Of a stretch of DNA of 64,000 nt, positions 1 to 8,814 are shown in pieces. Position 1 is the first letter of the stretch; every line of letters starts with the position of its first letter. Source of the DNA: an uncultured Eubacteriales bacterium (lineage in GTDB: Bacteria > Bacillota > Clostridia > TANB77 > CAG-508). Both the position numbers and the translations under genes were made by a program. The stretch spans positions 62,001-126,000 of the forward strand of contig CADAHH010000005.1 in the NCBI GenBank assembly GCA_902787685.1. The letters run 5' to 3'. The notes under the pieces were generated by a model. The model was not told the origin of the DNA. It saw only the letters and a list, made by a program, of their open reading frames with translations, and searched no databases.

Positions 1-530
1 AAACACCCTTTTTTTCCGCATTTACATTGTATTCCATTTTCTTTTATAATAGTGTGCCCCAATTCTTGATACTTTGGATCATCAACAATTTTTCCATTAA
101 GTAAAATATTTCCACCAATACCTGTACCAAGGGTTAAAAATAATATTTTTTCATATTCTCTTAAATTACTATATACATATTCCCCAATTGCTGCACACAT
201 TGCATCATTTGAAATATTAACTTTAACTCCAGTCTTTTCTTCAAGTAGTTTCTTAATATTAAAATCTTTTATTCCAATATTAGGAGATGTAAGTATTATG
301 CCATCTTTTATTGTTCCAGCCATGCCAATCCCAATTTCAGAAAAATTGTATATGCTTTTTAAATGATTGACAGTATTTACAATATATTCAATTGCAACTT
401 TAATTACATTCTTTTTTTCTTCGACTGTAAAATCCTTTTCATATTGTTCTATAACTTGATAGTTTTTATCTACTACACCAACAGAAACATGGCTACCACC
501 TAAATCAATTCCAATTCTAATATTATCCAT
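1..530 (-). CDS. ROK-family sugar kinase / glucokinase-like, 3' end cut by window
   Basis: Open reading frame from an ATG at 530 that runs off the left edge, so about 176 N-terminal residues are visible. It begins MDNIRIGIDLGGSHVSVGVV, the phosphate-1 ATP-binding loop of the ROK/ASKHA fold. It continues with NDAMCAAIGE, the LTLGTGIGG phosphate loop and, at the window edge, QCKCGKKGC, the zinc-binding cysteine motif typical of ROK kinases. ROK kinases phosphorylate glucose or N-acylated hexosamines in the cytoplasm; the substrate cannot be told from this part. The ribosome site is weak (GAAAGGA-like, about 540). Family assignment is firm, specificity unknown. Confidence 0.9.
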   Translation of the reverse strand, partial: MDNIRIGIDLGGSHVSVGVVDKNYQVIEQYEKDFTVEEKKNVIKVAIEYIVNTVNHLKSIYNFSEIGIGMAGTIKDGIILTSPNIGIKDFNIKKLLEEKTGVKVNISNDAMCAAIGEYVYSNLREYEKILFLTLGTGIGGNILLNGKIVDDPKYQELGHTIIKENGIQCKCGKKGC

Positions 531-649
531 ACAAATATTCCTTTCAATTTGTTACAGTTCAGTAAAGAATATAAATGAATTATTTATTTATAATTTACAT
601 CTTTCTGTCTTATACATTTTCCAATAATTTATATTTCTTGAAATATTTC

Positions 650-667
650 GGGCGATTAAAATCGCCC
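650..667. repeat. Short palindrome GGGCGATTAAAATCGCCC, copy 1
   Basis: Near-perfect 18-base palindrome followed by CCTAC. The identical palindrome and following bases recur at 30421-30438. Both are intergenic. It may be a dispersed palindromic repeat; function unknown. Confidence 0.6.
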
Positions 668-676
668 CTACTTGCC

Positions 677-713
677 GTTGAAAAAGAATTAAATTTTGAG
701 CAAGTTTTTAACA
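677..713. repeat. Truncated R1 repeat
   Basis: Begins with the R1 left end (GTTGAAAAAGAATTAAATTT) and jumps straight to the R1 inner right sequence GAGCAAGTTTTTAACAC, so the central hairpin is missing. It looks like a deletion derivative of the copy at 844-964, which lies about 130 bases downstream in the same orientation. Confidence 0.6.
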
Positions 714-843
714 CTAATGTCTTCTTCTTTTGTAAAAAAACAAATCAAAAACGAGTATTGCTATGCTGAGGCTATTCGAACGATAGTGAGTTACAGAGTC
801 AGTATGCAGAGCAGGCAAAATTTAAACCTGCCTCATACTTGCC

Positions 844-964
844 GTTGAAAAAGAATTAAATTTTGACAAGGCAAAAACTTGCGAAAAAAGCGGAGTGTAC
901 ATATTGTACATGAGCATTTTTGAGCAAGTTTTTAACACAGTCAAAATTGTAATTATTTTTCAAC
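844..964. repeat. R1 intergenic inverted-repeat element, copy a (full length)
   Basis: The ends are inverted repeats: GTTGAAAAAGAATTAAATTT on the left and its imperfect complement ending ATTATTTTTCAAC on the right. A second pair, GCAAAAACTTGC and GCAAGTTTTT, lies inside. The centre is a small hairpin, TGTACA-tat-TGTACA (896-910). The right end stops two bases before the pilC stop codon. Related copies are at 15393-15444, 19692-19814, about 21282-21402, 41895-42112 and 49283-49334. Confidence 0.8.
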
Positions 965-965
965 A

Positions 966-2309
966 TTATAGGTAGGCTTCGAACAAGAAATTTCCCATAT
1001 ATACCTGCACCATAGGTACAACAACAACAACAACAAAGAAGATTAGAACAATTCCAACCACACTATACATAACCTGTGGTAAAGTTTTCATAATTTTTTC
1101 TAAAGTGTTATCTATATCAATTTCCATATATTCAACTAATTTTTCCATCATTTCTGTTAAATCAGTCTGCATACCAATTTTAAGCATTTCAGTAATCATA
1201 GGAGAAGCAAGCCCAGATTTTTCAAAAGGTTCAATCCAAGATTGTCCTATCATAATATTTTTTATTGAGTTTTCTATTATAGAAAGCATTACATAATTAT
1301 TTGTAACATTTTTGCCAACTTCAATTGATTCTTGAATTCTCATTCCATTTCTTAAATTCAAAAGCATAGCTTTCATAATTCTAGAAAAATCTAATAAAAA
1401 TATAAGTTTTCCAAATATTGGCATTGTATATTTAAAATAGTGAAATTTATACTTACCTTTTGGAGTCTGAATATATATTACAAGAGCTGCAATTGCAATT
1501 ACTATTATAGCAGTTGGTACTGGCCAATATTTAAGCATTGCATTAACTACTCCTTGAAACCATATTGTTATTCCAGGAAGTGTTGATTTTGTACCAACCT
1601 CTTTAAATACTTTTTCAACTTGTGGTAAAGCAAATAAAGTACCAACAAATAACATAACAATTAGTAATATAAATTGTGCAATATTAGGAATTAATATTGT
1701 TTTTAGTCTTTTTGTAATAGCAGCTGTACTATCTAAATACTCTACTGCTTGAAGCAAAGCATTTTCAAGAGAACCAGATAATTCTCCAACTTTTATCATA
1801 TTTATATAAATATATGGAAATATATTTGAGTAATATTCCATTGTTTTATACATATAATCACCTGCTTCAACACCAGCTAAAATATCTTCTAGTATTTCTG
1901 CAAATGTAAGATTTTCAGTACTATCAATAATTGTTGTTAAAGCATGAACATTATTAAAATTTGCTTTTTTCAATAAATAGAAGTTCTGAGTAAAAATTGC
2001 AATATCTCTATCTGTAATTTTATCAGTTGTACCTAGATAATTATTAACTTTATCTTTTATGGTAAGTTTTCTTCTATTATCATTCATTGTAACATTAGTA
2101 TTAATCTTTTCAATATTATTATTTATATTAGAAATATTTTTCTTCTTTTTTACTGAATGAGTTTTTCTTGCCATATTTTGAGTAACTGATATTGGATATA
2201 ATCCATTAGCTTTTAATTTTTTTATTAGTGTTATTCTATTTCCTTCTTCTACTTTATTGCTAACAATTCTTCCATCTTCAGTTAAAGCTCTAAAATTAAA
2301 AGTAGCCAT
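966..2309 (-). CDS. pilC: Type IV pilus inner-membrane platform protein PilC
   Basis: A 447-residue polytopic membrane protein of the PilC/GspF family, which anchors pilus assembly and is turned by the PilB and PilT motors. The N-terminus (FNFRALTEDGRIV...) is the small cytoplasmic domain usual in PilC. Two T2SSF repeats follow: FTQNFYLLKKANF...KVGELSGSLENAL near residues 105-180, and LDFSRIMKAMLLNLRNGMRI...ILKIGMQTDL in the second half. Hydrophobic spans are near 207-230, 262-282 and 415-440. It is the last gene of the pilus operon, 50 bases after pilT. An R1 repeat lies directly at its 3' end. A Lys/Asn-rich linker (about residues 50-85) is longer than usual. Confidence 0.93.
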   Translation of the reverse strand: MATFNFRALTEDGRIVSNKVEEGNRITLIKKLKANGLYPISVTQNMARKTHSVKKKKNISNINNNIEKINTNVTMNDNRRKLTIKDKVNNYLGTTDKITDRDIAIFTQNFYLLKKANFNNVHALTTIIDSTENLTFAEILEDILAGVEAGDYMYKTMEYYSNIFPYIYINMIKVGELSGSLENALLQAVEYLDSTAAITKRLKTILIPNIAQFILLIVMLFVGTLFALPQVEKVFKEVGTKSTLPGITIWFQGVVNAMLKYWPVPTAIIVIAIAALVIYIQTPKGKYKFHYFKYTMPIFGKLIFLLDFSRIMKAMLLNLRNGMRIQESIEVGKNVTNNYVMLSIIENSIKNIMIGQSWIEPFEKSGLASPMITEMLKIGMQTDLTEMMEKLVEYMEIDIDNTLEKIMKTLPQVMYSVVGIVLIFFVVVVVVPMVQVYMGNFLFEAYL

Positions 2310-2359
2310 AATTTTTTTCGTTCCTTTCGTAATGAATCTTAAAAATTAAAACTAATATT

Positions 2360-3457
2360 TTATTCATTATGTTTTATCTTCATTTGCATAATAGTTCTAT
2401 TAAGGATATCAATATTTTTTTCTTCTATTTGTGCTTTTGCTTGTTCTAAAGTAAGTTTTCCCTTAACAAAACATTCAGCTAGAGAATTAATAAGACCTAT
2501 ACTTCCTTTTTCAGATGCGCTCTGAATAGCATCTTCTATTTCTGATATACTTATTTTCTCTTTTCTAATTATACCTGATACAATATTATCAACAACCATA
2601 ACTTCAGGTATTAAAACTAGTTTTCCATCAACCCCTGGTAATAATCTTTGAGAAATTACTAATTTTAATATTGATGATAACATATATTTAATTTGAGCTT
2701 GATCTCTTACTTCATAAAAATTAATCATTCTATCAATTGTTTCTGCACAAGATTTTGTATGAAGTGTTCCTATAACTAGATGTCCAGACTCAGCCATCTC
2801 TATTCCAGCTTCCATAGTGTCTTTATCACGAATCTCTCCAATAACAAGAATATCACAGTCCTCTCTTAAAGAGTTTTTAACTCCTTCATGAAAGCTTAAT
2901 GTGTCACGCGCAAGTCCAACCTCTTTTTGAACAATTAATGATTTTTTTGAATGATGTTTATATTCAACTGGGTTTTCTAGTGTAAGAATTTTTCTATTTT
3001 GATTTTCATTTATATCATTTATAAGTGCATTTAAAGTAGTTGTTTTACCTGAGTTGGTCTTTCCCGTAACTAATATAAGTCCTTGTGGTTGATATGTCAT
3101 CCTTCTAACAATATCTGGAACTCCAAGAGATTCGTAAGTTGGTAAAGTATTTTTTATAATTCTTAAAGTTGCAATTGGAATACCATCTGTTGAAGAAATA
3201 TTAACCCTAAAACGTAATCCAGCATATTCATGTAAGGTATCTAATTTTCTAGTTTCCTGAAACACTTTATCAGCATCAATATTTCCTTTTACTAAATAAT
3301 CATATATCTCATTCATATTATCTACAGTTAATACTTCACCAGATTCAGCTGGTACAAGCTCCCTAATTATTCTTAACATTGGCTTATTATCTACAATAAA
3401 ATGAATATCTGAAGCATCTTTTTCAATTGCCTCATCTAATATTTTATTTATATTCAT
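2360..3457 (-). CDS. pilT: Type IV pilus retraction ATPase PilT
   Basis: A 365-residue hexameric secretion ATPase that depolymerises the pilus for twitching. Visible motifs: ASDIHF near residue 15, Walker A GKTNSGKTT (132-140), the Asp box ENPVEYKHH, Walker B LVIGEIRD and the His box GTLHT. It lacks the N-terminal MshEN domain and the C-terminal tetracysteine motif of PilB, which supports the PilT call. It lies 15 bases downstream of pilB and upstream of pilC. The start ATG has an AGGAGGA site 6-8 bases upstream. Walker A has Asn where most PilT proteins have Gly (GxTGSGKS). Confidence 0.93.
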   Translation of the reverse strand: MNINKILDEAIEKDASDIHFIVDNKPMLRIIRELVPAESGEVLTVDNMNEIYDYLVKGNIDADKVFQETRKLDTLHEYAGLRFRVNISSTDGIPIATLRIIKNTLPTYESLGVPDIVRRMTYQPQGLILVTGKTNSGKTTTLNALINDINENQNRKILTLENPVEYKHHSKKSLIVQKEVGLARDTLSFHEGVKNSLREDCDILVIGEIRDKDTMEAGIEMAESGHLVIGTLHTKSCAETIDRMINFYEVRDQAQIKYMLSSILKLVISQRLLPGVDGKLVLIPEVMVVDNIVSGIIRKEKISISEIEDAIQSASEKGSIGLINSLAECFVKGKLTLEQAKAQIEEKNIDILNRTIMQMKIKHNE

Positions 3458-3472
3458 CTTTAGTTCTCCTCC

Positions 3473-5122
3473 TTATAAATTATTAAATATTATTAATTTT
3501 TTATTTAATTCATTTAGGTTAGTATCACCATTTAGTACTTTAACTACACCATCTACAACTAATGGTCTATAATCCTTTTCTAGTGCTTTTCTTCTAATTT
3601 CTATACTAGATTTTCCATCCATAATAAGTTCTTTTATATCATCATCAATATTTAAAACTTCAAAAATTCCTATTCTATCATAATATCCTGAATTATTGCA
3701 TTTTTCACAACCAATTGCATCATAGGTTTTTAATCCATTTAATTTAAATTTATAATTATATTTTTCTCCTATTTTTTCAATTATCTCTTTTTCAAAGTCA
3801 GTATATTCTCTTTCTCTTCTGCAATGTGGACACAATCTTCTTATTAGTCTTTGTGAAATTGTAGTACCTACAGTACTTGCAATGTCATAATCTGTTAATC
3901 CCATTTTTCTTAATCTGGTTACAACCTCAATTGCATCTATTGTGTGAATTGTTGATAATACATAATGTCCTGTTTGTCCAGCTTGTATAGCTATTTCAGC
4001 TGTTTCCTTATCTCTAATTTCACCTACCAAAATAACATCTGGATCTTGTCTTAGAATTGTTCTTAAACTATCAGCAAATCTTACATTTTTATCTATTTCA
4101 ATTTGATTTAATCCAGGAATTCTAATTTCTACAGGATCTTCAATAGTCGTAATATTTATATCATCACTTTTTAAGAAATCCAAAATACTATATAATGTTG
4201 TAGTTTTACCTTCTCCAGTTGGTGCCGCCATAATTGTTAAAGAATTTTTCTTATTTATTGCTTTATTTAACTCTTTTTCCCCAAAAGGAAAACCAAGTTC
4301 AAATATATTTCTAATTTCTGAAGTCTTTTTTAACATTCTTAAAACAAATTTTTCACCATAGATGTTCTTTTGTGAAGATACACGGATATTATAATTATCA
4401 TATAATAAAATTCTACCATCTTGTGATTCTTGTTTTTCTTGATGCATATTAGAAATTGCTTTAAGTCTACCTATCATTTGAGGTTGCTTTTCTTTTCCAA
4501 TATTAGCCATTATAAACAATTCACCATCTATCCTAAAACGGACTCTAACAGAATCAATTTGTGGTTCAATGTGTATATCTGATGCTCTTTTCTCTATTGC
4601 TAATTTTATGATATTGTCAACTAATTCAGTTACTGAATTAGTCTCTTCCAGGTCCCCCATATTTTCTTCTGCTTTACTCTCGAATTTTTGAAAATATTCT
4701 TCAATATTTGTTTCAAATGCTAAATATGGTTCCATAACTAGACCTTTATTTAATAGCATCATTTTTATACTTTTTATACTATCTTTGTTTCCAGCTACAT
4801 CTGCAAAAGCAACTTTAATTTTTGCAGACTCAATTTCAAAAGGTACAGCCTTATTCTGTTTCATCATATCCCAAGGAATATATTCTGTAACATCAATACT
4901 TATTTTATCTTCTGTAAGATAAATACCTTTTTCTCCAATAATATCAGCTATTTCTTTAACAAGTCTTTCTGGATCTGCTTCTTTTAAAATGTATAGAATA
5001 TCTCCAATTCTCTTATTTGGATGTTCCATTTGATATTGAATAGCTCTTTCAATAGCTTCTCCATCAACAATCCCTCTTCTAACTAATTCAATTCCTAAAG
5101 GTTGTTTTTTTCTAATTTCCAT
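3473..5122 (-). CDS. pilB: Type IV pilus assembly ATPase PilB
   Basis: A 549-residue GspE/PilB ATPase that powers pilus extension. Residues 1-145 form an MshEN-type N-terminal region (c-di-GMP binding in some relatives). RASDIHIEPQ is at 179-188, Walker A APTGEGKTT at 300-308 and Walker B VILVGEIRD further on, followed by the His box STIHT. The zinc tetracysteine motif CPHC...CEKC near the C-terminus is diagnostic for PilB/GspE and absent from PilT. The gene is in the middle of the pilus operon, directly before pilT. Confidence 0.93.
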   Translation of the reverse strand: MEIRKKQPLGIELVRRGIVDGEAIERAIQYQMEHPNKRIGDILYILKEADPERLVKEIADIIGEKGIYLTEDKISIDVTEYIPWDMMKQNKAVPFEIESAKIKVAFADVAGNKDSIKSIKMMLLNKGLVMEPYLAFETNIEEYFQKFESKAEENMGDLEETNSVTELVDNIIKLAIEKRASDIHIEPQIDSVRVRFRIDGELFIMANIGKEKQPQMIGRLKAISNMHQEKQESQDGRILLYDNYNIRVSSQKNIYGEKFVLRMLKKTSEIRNIFELGFPFGEKELNKAINKKNSLTIMAAPTGEGKTTTLYSILDFLKSDDINITTIEDPVEIRIPGLNQIEIDKNVRFADSLRTILRQDPDVILVGEIRDKETAEIAIQAGQTGHYVLSTIHTIDAIEVVTRLRKMGLTDYDIASTVGTTISQRLIRRLCPHCRREREYTDFEKEIIEKIGEKYNYKFKLNGLKTYDAIGCEKCNNSGYYDRIGIFEVLNIDDDIKELIMDGKSSIEIRRKALEKDYRPLVVDGVVKVLNGDTNLNELNKKLIIFNNL

Positions 5123-5143
5123 TGTTTTATCCTCACTTTTATA

Positions 5144-5597
5144 TTAAATATCAATTTTAAAAGTTTTATTGTACTCTTTTTGATTAATACTAATTTCTGT
5201 ATTTAATATTTTAGTATTATCCTCATATGTAAAATTCCCTATACTTAAATAATCACATAGAATTATTTTCTTTTCAGGCATATTTCCAATATAATATATT
5301 TTGTTGTTATTAGATATATATTGATGTTCTTCTTCATTATTAAATTTTATAATTAAATATTTTTCTTGTTCAGTCATTCCTGTTTTTATAAAATTTATAT
5401 CTTCAGAGTTTATATCTTTTGTTAAATATGCTAAAAACCTAGTATACTGTTCGTCACTGCTTTCAGTAATTCTAATCCTGTTTACATTTCCATAAAAAAA
5501 GCCGTGAAAAATTACTCATTAATGCAATAACAATCATTAATACTATTACATAAATTACTAGTGATGTCATTGTTATACCTTTGTTAGATCTTAACAT
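5144..5597 (-). pseudogene. Minor prepilin (PilW/PilX-like) with a one-base frameshift
   Basis: Reading from ATG at 5597 (site AGGAAG upstream) gives MLRSNKGITMTSLVIYVIVL, a short basic leader, a Gly cleavage site and a hydrophobic helix, as in type IV prepilins. The frame then closes soon after. In the next frame the text continues smoothly as FYGNVNRIRITESSDEQY and reaches MTEQEKYLIIKF, the start of the open frame 5144-5377. The shift falls at a run of seven A (5494-5500 on the plus strand, T7 in the gene). Removing one T restores a single protein of about 150 residues. Either a true lesion, a slippage-switched gene, or a homopolymer sequencing error. It sits between the other minor prepilin and pilB. 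Confidence 0.75.
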
Positions 5598-5642
5598 CTC
5601 TTTGCTTCCTTTCATATATAAGCAAATGAAAAACTTTACAGG

Positions 5643-6113
5643 TTAATTTTTGTTTTGTAAAACTGTACTGATATTTATTGATTTTGTTGTGTTTCCTGTT
5701 GGATATGTAACTGTTACTGTTACTTGTTTTACATAATCATGTTTTTCATCATCTTCAATTCCAGATGGATAATAATTTGAAACCATAACTTGAATTTTAT
5801 AATGTACATTATTATCACTATAACTATAATTTGCAGTATTATTTGAAATTTCTAAAATAGTATATTTGTTATTCAATAAATTTTTCAGTCCACTATCTTC
5901 ATTTGAAATTACAACTTCTGAATAATCTAAAGACCTCGCTATTTCTAAAACATCAGTTGCAATACTAATAGCTTTTGATTCTCTTTCAGATTTAGCTCTA
6001 ATTTTCTGCATATTATAAACAATTCCAAATATAGTTGGTATAAATATTAAAATTATAATCATAGCTACTGAAATATCAATTCCAGTATAGCCTTTGTTAT
6101 TTTTAAAATTCAT
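5643..6113 (-). CDS. Minor type IV prepilin (PilV-like)
   Basis: A 156-residue protein with a class III prepilin signal: MNFKNNKG, then YTGIDISVAMIIILIFIPT. Cleavage after the Gly would leave Asp at mature position 5, where most pilins have Glu. The remainder is a Ser/Asn-rich globular domain with a predicted beta-rich C-terminus (KQVTVTVTYPTGNTT). The family is inferred from the signal, the size and the place between the prepilin peptidase and pilB genes. Minor pilins prime pilus assembly or sit at the tip; the exact type cannot be resolved. Confidence 0.75.
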   Translation of the reverse strand: MNFKNNKGYTGIDISVAMIIILIFIPTIFGIVYNMQKIRAKSERESKAISIATDVLEIARSLDYSEVVISNEDSGLKNLLNNKYTILEISNNTANYSYSDNNVHYKIQVMVSNYYPSGIEDDEKHDYVKQVTVTVTYPTGNTTKSINISTVLQNKN

Positions 6114-6145
6114 GTCTCACCTCTAACATCTCACTTCTCATATTT

Positions 6146-6955
6146 TTAATAATACACTCTCATTTGCCCAATTAAAATAATTACATTAGCTATTGTAAGT
6201 AAATATGCAAATTTATGTAGTTGATTTAAATCTTTATGCTCTTTTTTATGTTTATTTAAACTGTTTTTTAGATAATAAATCGTCCTTGTTAATAATATCG
6301 AAACTAAAACAACAAAAATACTTGCTATAGAAACAAACTCTGTACTATTTACTATCATTACAAGAATTAAAATAAGTGTTTCTATAAGATAATTTTGTTT
6401 TGCTGTTCTAATTTGATATTCTGTATCAATTATTAATAATATTATAAATGTGACTAAATACATCACATATCTATAAATACTAGTATTATGTCCCATTATA
6501 CATAGATATATTATGTACATGCAAGAGACCATTATACCATAATATAAGACACTTTTTTCTATTTTTCTTTCATCTTTATCTATTCCAGCAATAATAAAAA
6601 TACATACTAAATATAGAATAATAAATGCAAATCTTATAATATTTGATAAGTTTAAATTATATGTATTTATTTTAAGACAATATGCAATTAATACAAATGT
6701 ACAACCTGATAATATCTCTAAGATAAAATATCTTGGTCTTATTTTAGTATTACATTTTTTACACTTTGCTCCTAAAAAAACATAACTTAAAACAGGAATA
6801 AGCTCCCAAAATTTTAATTTATGTCCACAATTTGGACAAAAGGAGTGTTTGTGAATTATATCTATTTTTTTTGGTATACGGTACACTGCTAAAGAATAAA
6901 AACTTCCAAATAGTGTTCCCATTATAAATATTATTATATATAAAAATACGTTCAT
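6146..6955 (-). CDS. pilD: Prepilin peptidase PilD, divergent
   Basis: A polytopic protease/methylase that cleaves prepilin leaders at the membrane. The start is placed at the internal ATG (6955), giving MNVFLYIIIFIMGTLFGSF, the usual N-terminus; the longer frame to 7009 adds residues with no ribosome site. CPNCGHKLKFWELIPVLSY and CKKC are the zinc-binding cysteines and conserved loop of the PilD N-domain. The first catalytic Asp is likely in AGIDKDERKI. The usual second motif, GxGD, is not visible; the equivalent loop reads LLIIDTEYQIRTAK. It directly follows the pilin gene. Family assignment is good, catalytic completeness uncertain. Confidence 0.82.
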   Translation of the reverse strand: MNVFLYIIIFIMGTLFGSFYSLAVYRIPKKIDIIHKHSFCPNCGHKLKFWELIPVLSYVFLGAKCKKCNTKIRPRYFILEILSGCTFVLIAYCLKINTYNLNLSNIIRFAFIILYLVCIFIIAGIDKDERKIEKSVLYYGIMVSCMYIIYLCIMGHNTSIYRYVMYLVTFIILLIIDTEYQIRTAKQNYLIETLILILVMIVNSTEFVSIASIFVVLVSILLTRTIYYLKNSLNKHKKEHKDLNQLHKFAYLLTIANVIILIGQMRVYY

Positions 6956-7031
6956 TATTATTTTTCTTTCTATATCATATTTTGAAATAAAAGCATATGC
7001 ATATAGCATGCATATGCTTTTATTTAATTGA

Positions 7032-7475
7032 CTATGGATTTGATGCAGGAATAGTTGTACTAACAGCTCCTGTATTAATTTTTACATATACAGTTTGTGA
7101 TTTATCATTTCCATCAACTGTAGCTACTATTTTTACATAGTCTGAATTAGTATCATCAACAGCGTTAGATGACACTGTTATTTTAGAATTTACTTTTAGA
7201 ATTTCAGTTTTTAAATCTGTTCCTAATTTGGCTCCATTATTAGTTGAATCTGATGTAGAATATTTCCATCTTAAATCATTTGTTAAGAAATTTCCGATAG
7301 CAATTTTAGTTGCTTCATCTAAAGATCCTGCAGCTGAGTTGTCTCTAGCTTCTCCAGCTTTAGTTAATATACCATTATCTCCTGATAGCATAGCTATTGA
7401 TACACCAGCTAATATTAATAGAACGATTATTGTAACTACTAAAGCAATAAGTGTTATACCTTTATTGTTTTTCAT
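7032..7475 (-). CDS. pilA: Major type IV pilin PilA
   Basis: A 147-residue prepilin. The leader MKNNKG is cleaved before ITLIALVVTIIVLLILAGVS, the hydrophobic assembly helix. This is the clostridial pilin pattern, with Ala rather than Glu at mature position 5. The helix continues amphipathically (NGILTKAGEARDNSAAG) into a small beta domain that ends in a Thr/Ser/Pro-rich tail. A strong AAAGGGGGG site precedes the ATG, stronger than those of its neighbours, which suits a highly made subunit. The 86 bases upstream (7476-7561) contain an AGCTTTAAGCT palindrome and TATAAT-like sequence, so an extra promoter is possible. Confidence 0.88.
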   Translation of the reverse strand: MKNNKGITLIALVVTIIVLLILAGVSIAMLSGDNGILTKAGEARDNSAAGSLDEATKIAIGNFLTNDLRWKYSTSDSTNNGAKLGTDLKTEILKVNSKITVSSNAVDDTNSDYVKIVATVDGNDKSQTVYVKINTGAVSTTIPASNP

Positions 7476-7561
7476 TCGTTTTTCCCCCCTTTCATTTGAA
7501 TTTTTTTTATTATTATATTTAAGTATACTAGCTTAAAGCTAATATAACGTTAATATCAAAT

Positions 7562-7993
7562 TTATTTTGTGCTTTTGTCTTCATATATGCTAGGATTAGA
7601 AGGGGTTACTTTAGGCTCCTTACTTTCCTCATTATTTTGCGTATTATTATTCTCGCTATCATTGTTTTCAACAGGTGTACCATCATCTTCAACTATTGTT
7701 TTACTAACTTCTCCAAAAGGATTAGATTTTCCAGGAATATAATCATTTGTTGTTTGATATCCTGATAACTCACCTTTTGTAACTTCATATGTTAAAATAA
7801 CTCTATCTTGATCTGATCTTTTGTCAATATTATCTTCAAGTAAATCTTGAACTTGTTCTGAAACTTCATATTTTGCAATTTCAGGAACATTTTTTTTGCT
7901 TGGAATATATTTATATAAAGCTATTGCTAAACCAAGCATGGCAATCAGACAAATAAGCAACATTATAATTATTTCTTTAATAGCTTTTGTCAT
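7562..7993 (-). CDS. Single-pass membrane protein of the pilus operon
   Basis: A 143-residue protein not recognised from sequence. Residues about 8-28 (IIIMLLICLIAMLGLAIALY) form one membrane span. A short charged domain follows (VSEQVQDLLEDNIDKRSDQD), then a low-complexity Asn/Glu/Ser/Pro tail (residues about 105-143). Its place between pilO and pilA is where pilP is found in many pilus operons, so a lipoprotein-free PilP-like role in the alignment complex is possible, but no PilP motif is seen. Confidence 0.7.
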   Translation of the reverse strand: MTKAIKEIIIMLLICLIAMLGLAIALYKYIPSKKNVPEIAKYEVSEQVQDLLEDNIDKRSDQDRVILTYEVTKGELSGYQTTNDYIPGKSNPFGEVSKTIVEDDGTPVENNDSENNNTQNNEESKEPKVTPSNPSIYEDKSTK

Positions 7994-8007
7994 AATCTTA
8001 TCCTTTC

Positions 8008-8814
8008 TTAATTAATAACTTTATCAATACTTGTTAAGTTGGAATGATTTGGATCAGTGATACCGTATTGAGATGCTGTAGAATTATTAGTTGTGTTTTT
8101 TGATGAATTATTATCTGTTTTTTTATTAGTTGTTGTGGTTGATGTATTAGTATTAGTATTAGTATTTGTATTTGTATTTGTATTTTTTGTATCTTCCTTT
8201 GATTCTTCATTAACATTTTCTCCAGCTGTTGCTTCAATATTACCAACACTTAGTGGAATGTCTTGACATACAAATGAGCCAATAACTTCAGAATCAGAAC
8301 CTGAAATCATTTTAAAACTATCAATTTTAAATCCTAATTTTGAGTCATTTTCAATGTCATAAATAAAATCTGTTGTTCCAACATAAGAACCTGTAACTGT
8401 AAAATTTAAATTATATAAATTTGAACTGGCTCCACCTGCTGTAACATCAATTTTAATAACAACATTTTCGTCTTTAGCATAATTTCCAAGCTTTGTCCAT
8501 AAATAATCAATATCATAAGTTTCAAGTTTTGAAGCATAACTTGAACTATTTGAATTTGATAAAGCTGCTTGATTTTCATATTCTGTTTTGCTATCAATTA
8601 ATCTATTCATTGCTTGTTTAAGATTTGACTCAGATTCAACATATTTGCCACTAATAATACTTGAAAGTTCAGAAATTTTAGTATTTATTTCAGCATCTTT
8701 TTTATCAATTCCTTTGGCACCTTTTATATTAGCTTTAGCTAACCCATTTACCATAAAGAAACCTGAACCAATTAACATTAAACAAACAACAACACTAATC
8801 AAAATTTTTCTCAT
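8008..8814 (-). CDS. pilO: Pilus alignment-complex protein PilO-like
   Basis: A 268-residue protein with an N-terminal membrane helix (ILISVVVCLMLIGSGFFMVN), a coiled-coil stretch (GIDKKDAEINTKISELSSII) and a compact alpha/beta domain (VVIKIDVTAGG...YNLNFTVTGSYVGTTDFIYDIEN). That is the plan of PilO, which pairs with PilN in the periplasm-side alignment ring. The tail (about 200-245) is a long Asn/Thr repeat encoded by a run of ATTAGT/ATTTGT-type hexamers (8140-8190) that may vary in length. It overlaps the upstream pilM-pilN gene by 4 bases (ATGA), which indicates translational coupling. Confidence 0.78.
   Translation of the reverse strand: MRKILISVVVCLMLIGSGFFMVNGLAKANIKGAKGIDKKDAEINTKISELSSIISGKYVESESNLKQAMNRLIDSKTEYENQAALSNSNSSSYASKLETYDIDYLWTKLGNYAKDENVVIKIDVTAGGASSNLYNLNFTVTGSYVGTTDFIYDIENDSKLGFKIDSFKMISGSDSEVIGSFVCQDIPLSVGNIEATAGENVNEESKEDTKNTNTNTNTNTNTNTSTTTTNKKTDNNSSKNTTNNSTASQYGITDPNHSNLTSIDKVIN

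Larger units (their letters stand above)
531..965. other. Gene-free repeat cluster between ROK kinase and pilC
   Basis: No convincing gene. It holds a short palindrome at 650-667, a truncated R1 repeat at 677-713, a piece resembling the left half of the 41.9-kb R1 copy at about 738-800 (GAGTATTGC and ATGCTGAGGC, then AGTGAGTTACAGA), and a complete R1 copy at 844-964. A 64-residue plus-strand ORF at 575-769 is low complexity, lacks a ribosome site and crosses the repeats; it is not called. Confidence 0.6.

Noticed and set aside
8034..8249. Minus-strand ORF rich in Ile/Gln inside pilO
   Set aside because: It is the other frame of the Asn/Thr repeat of pilO and has no independent start signal.
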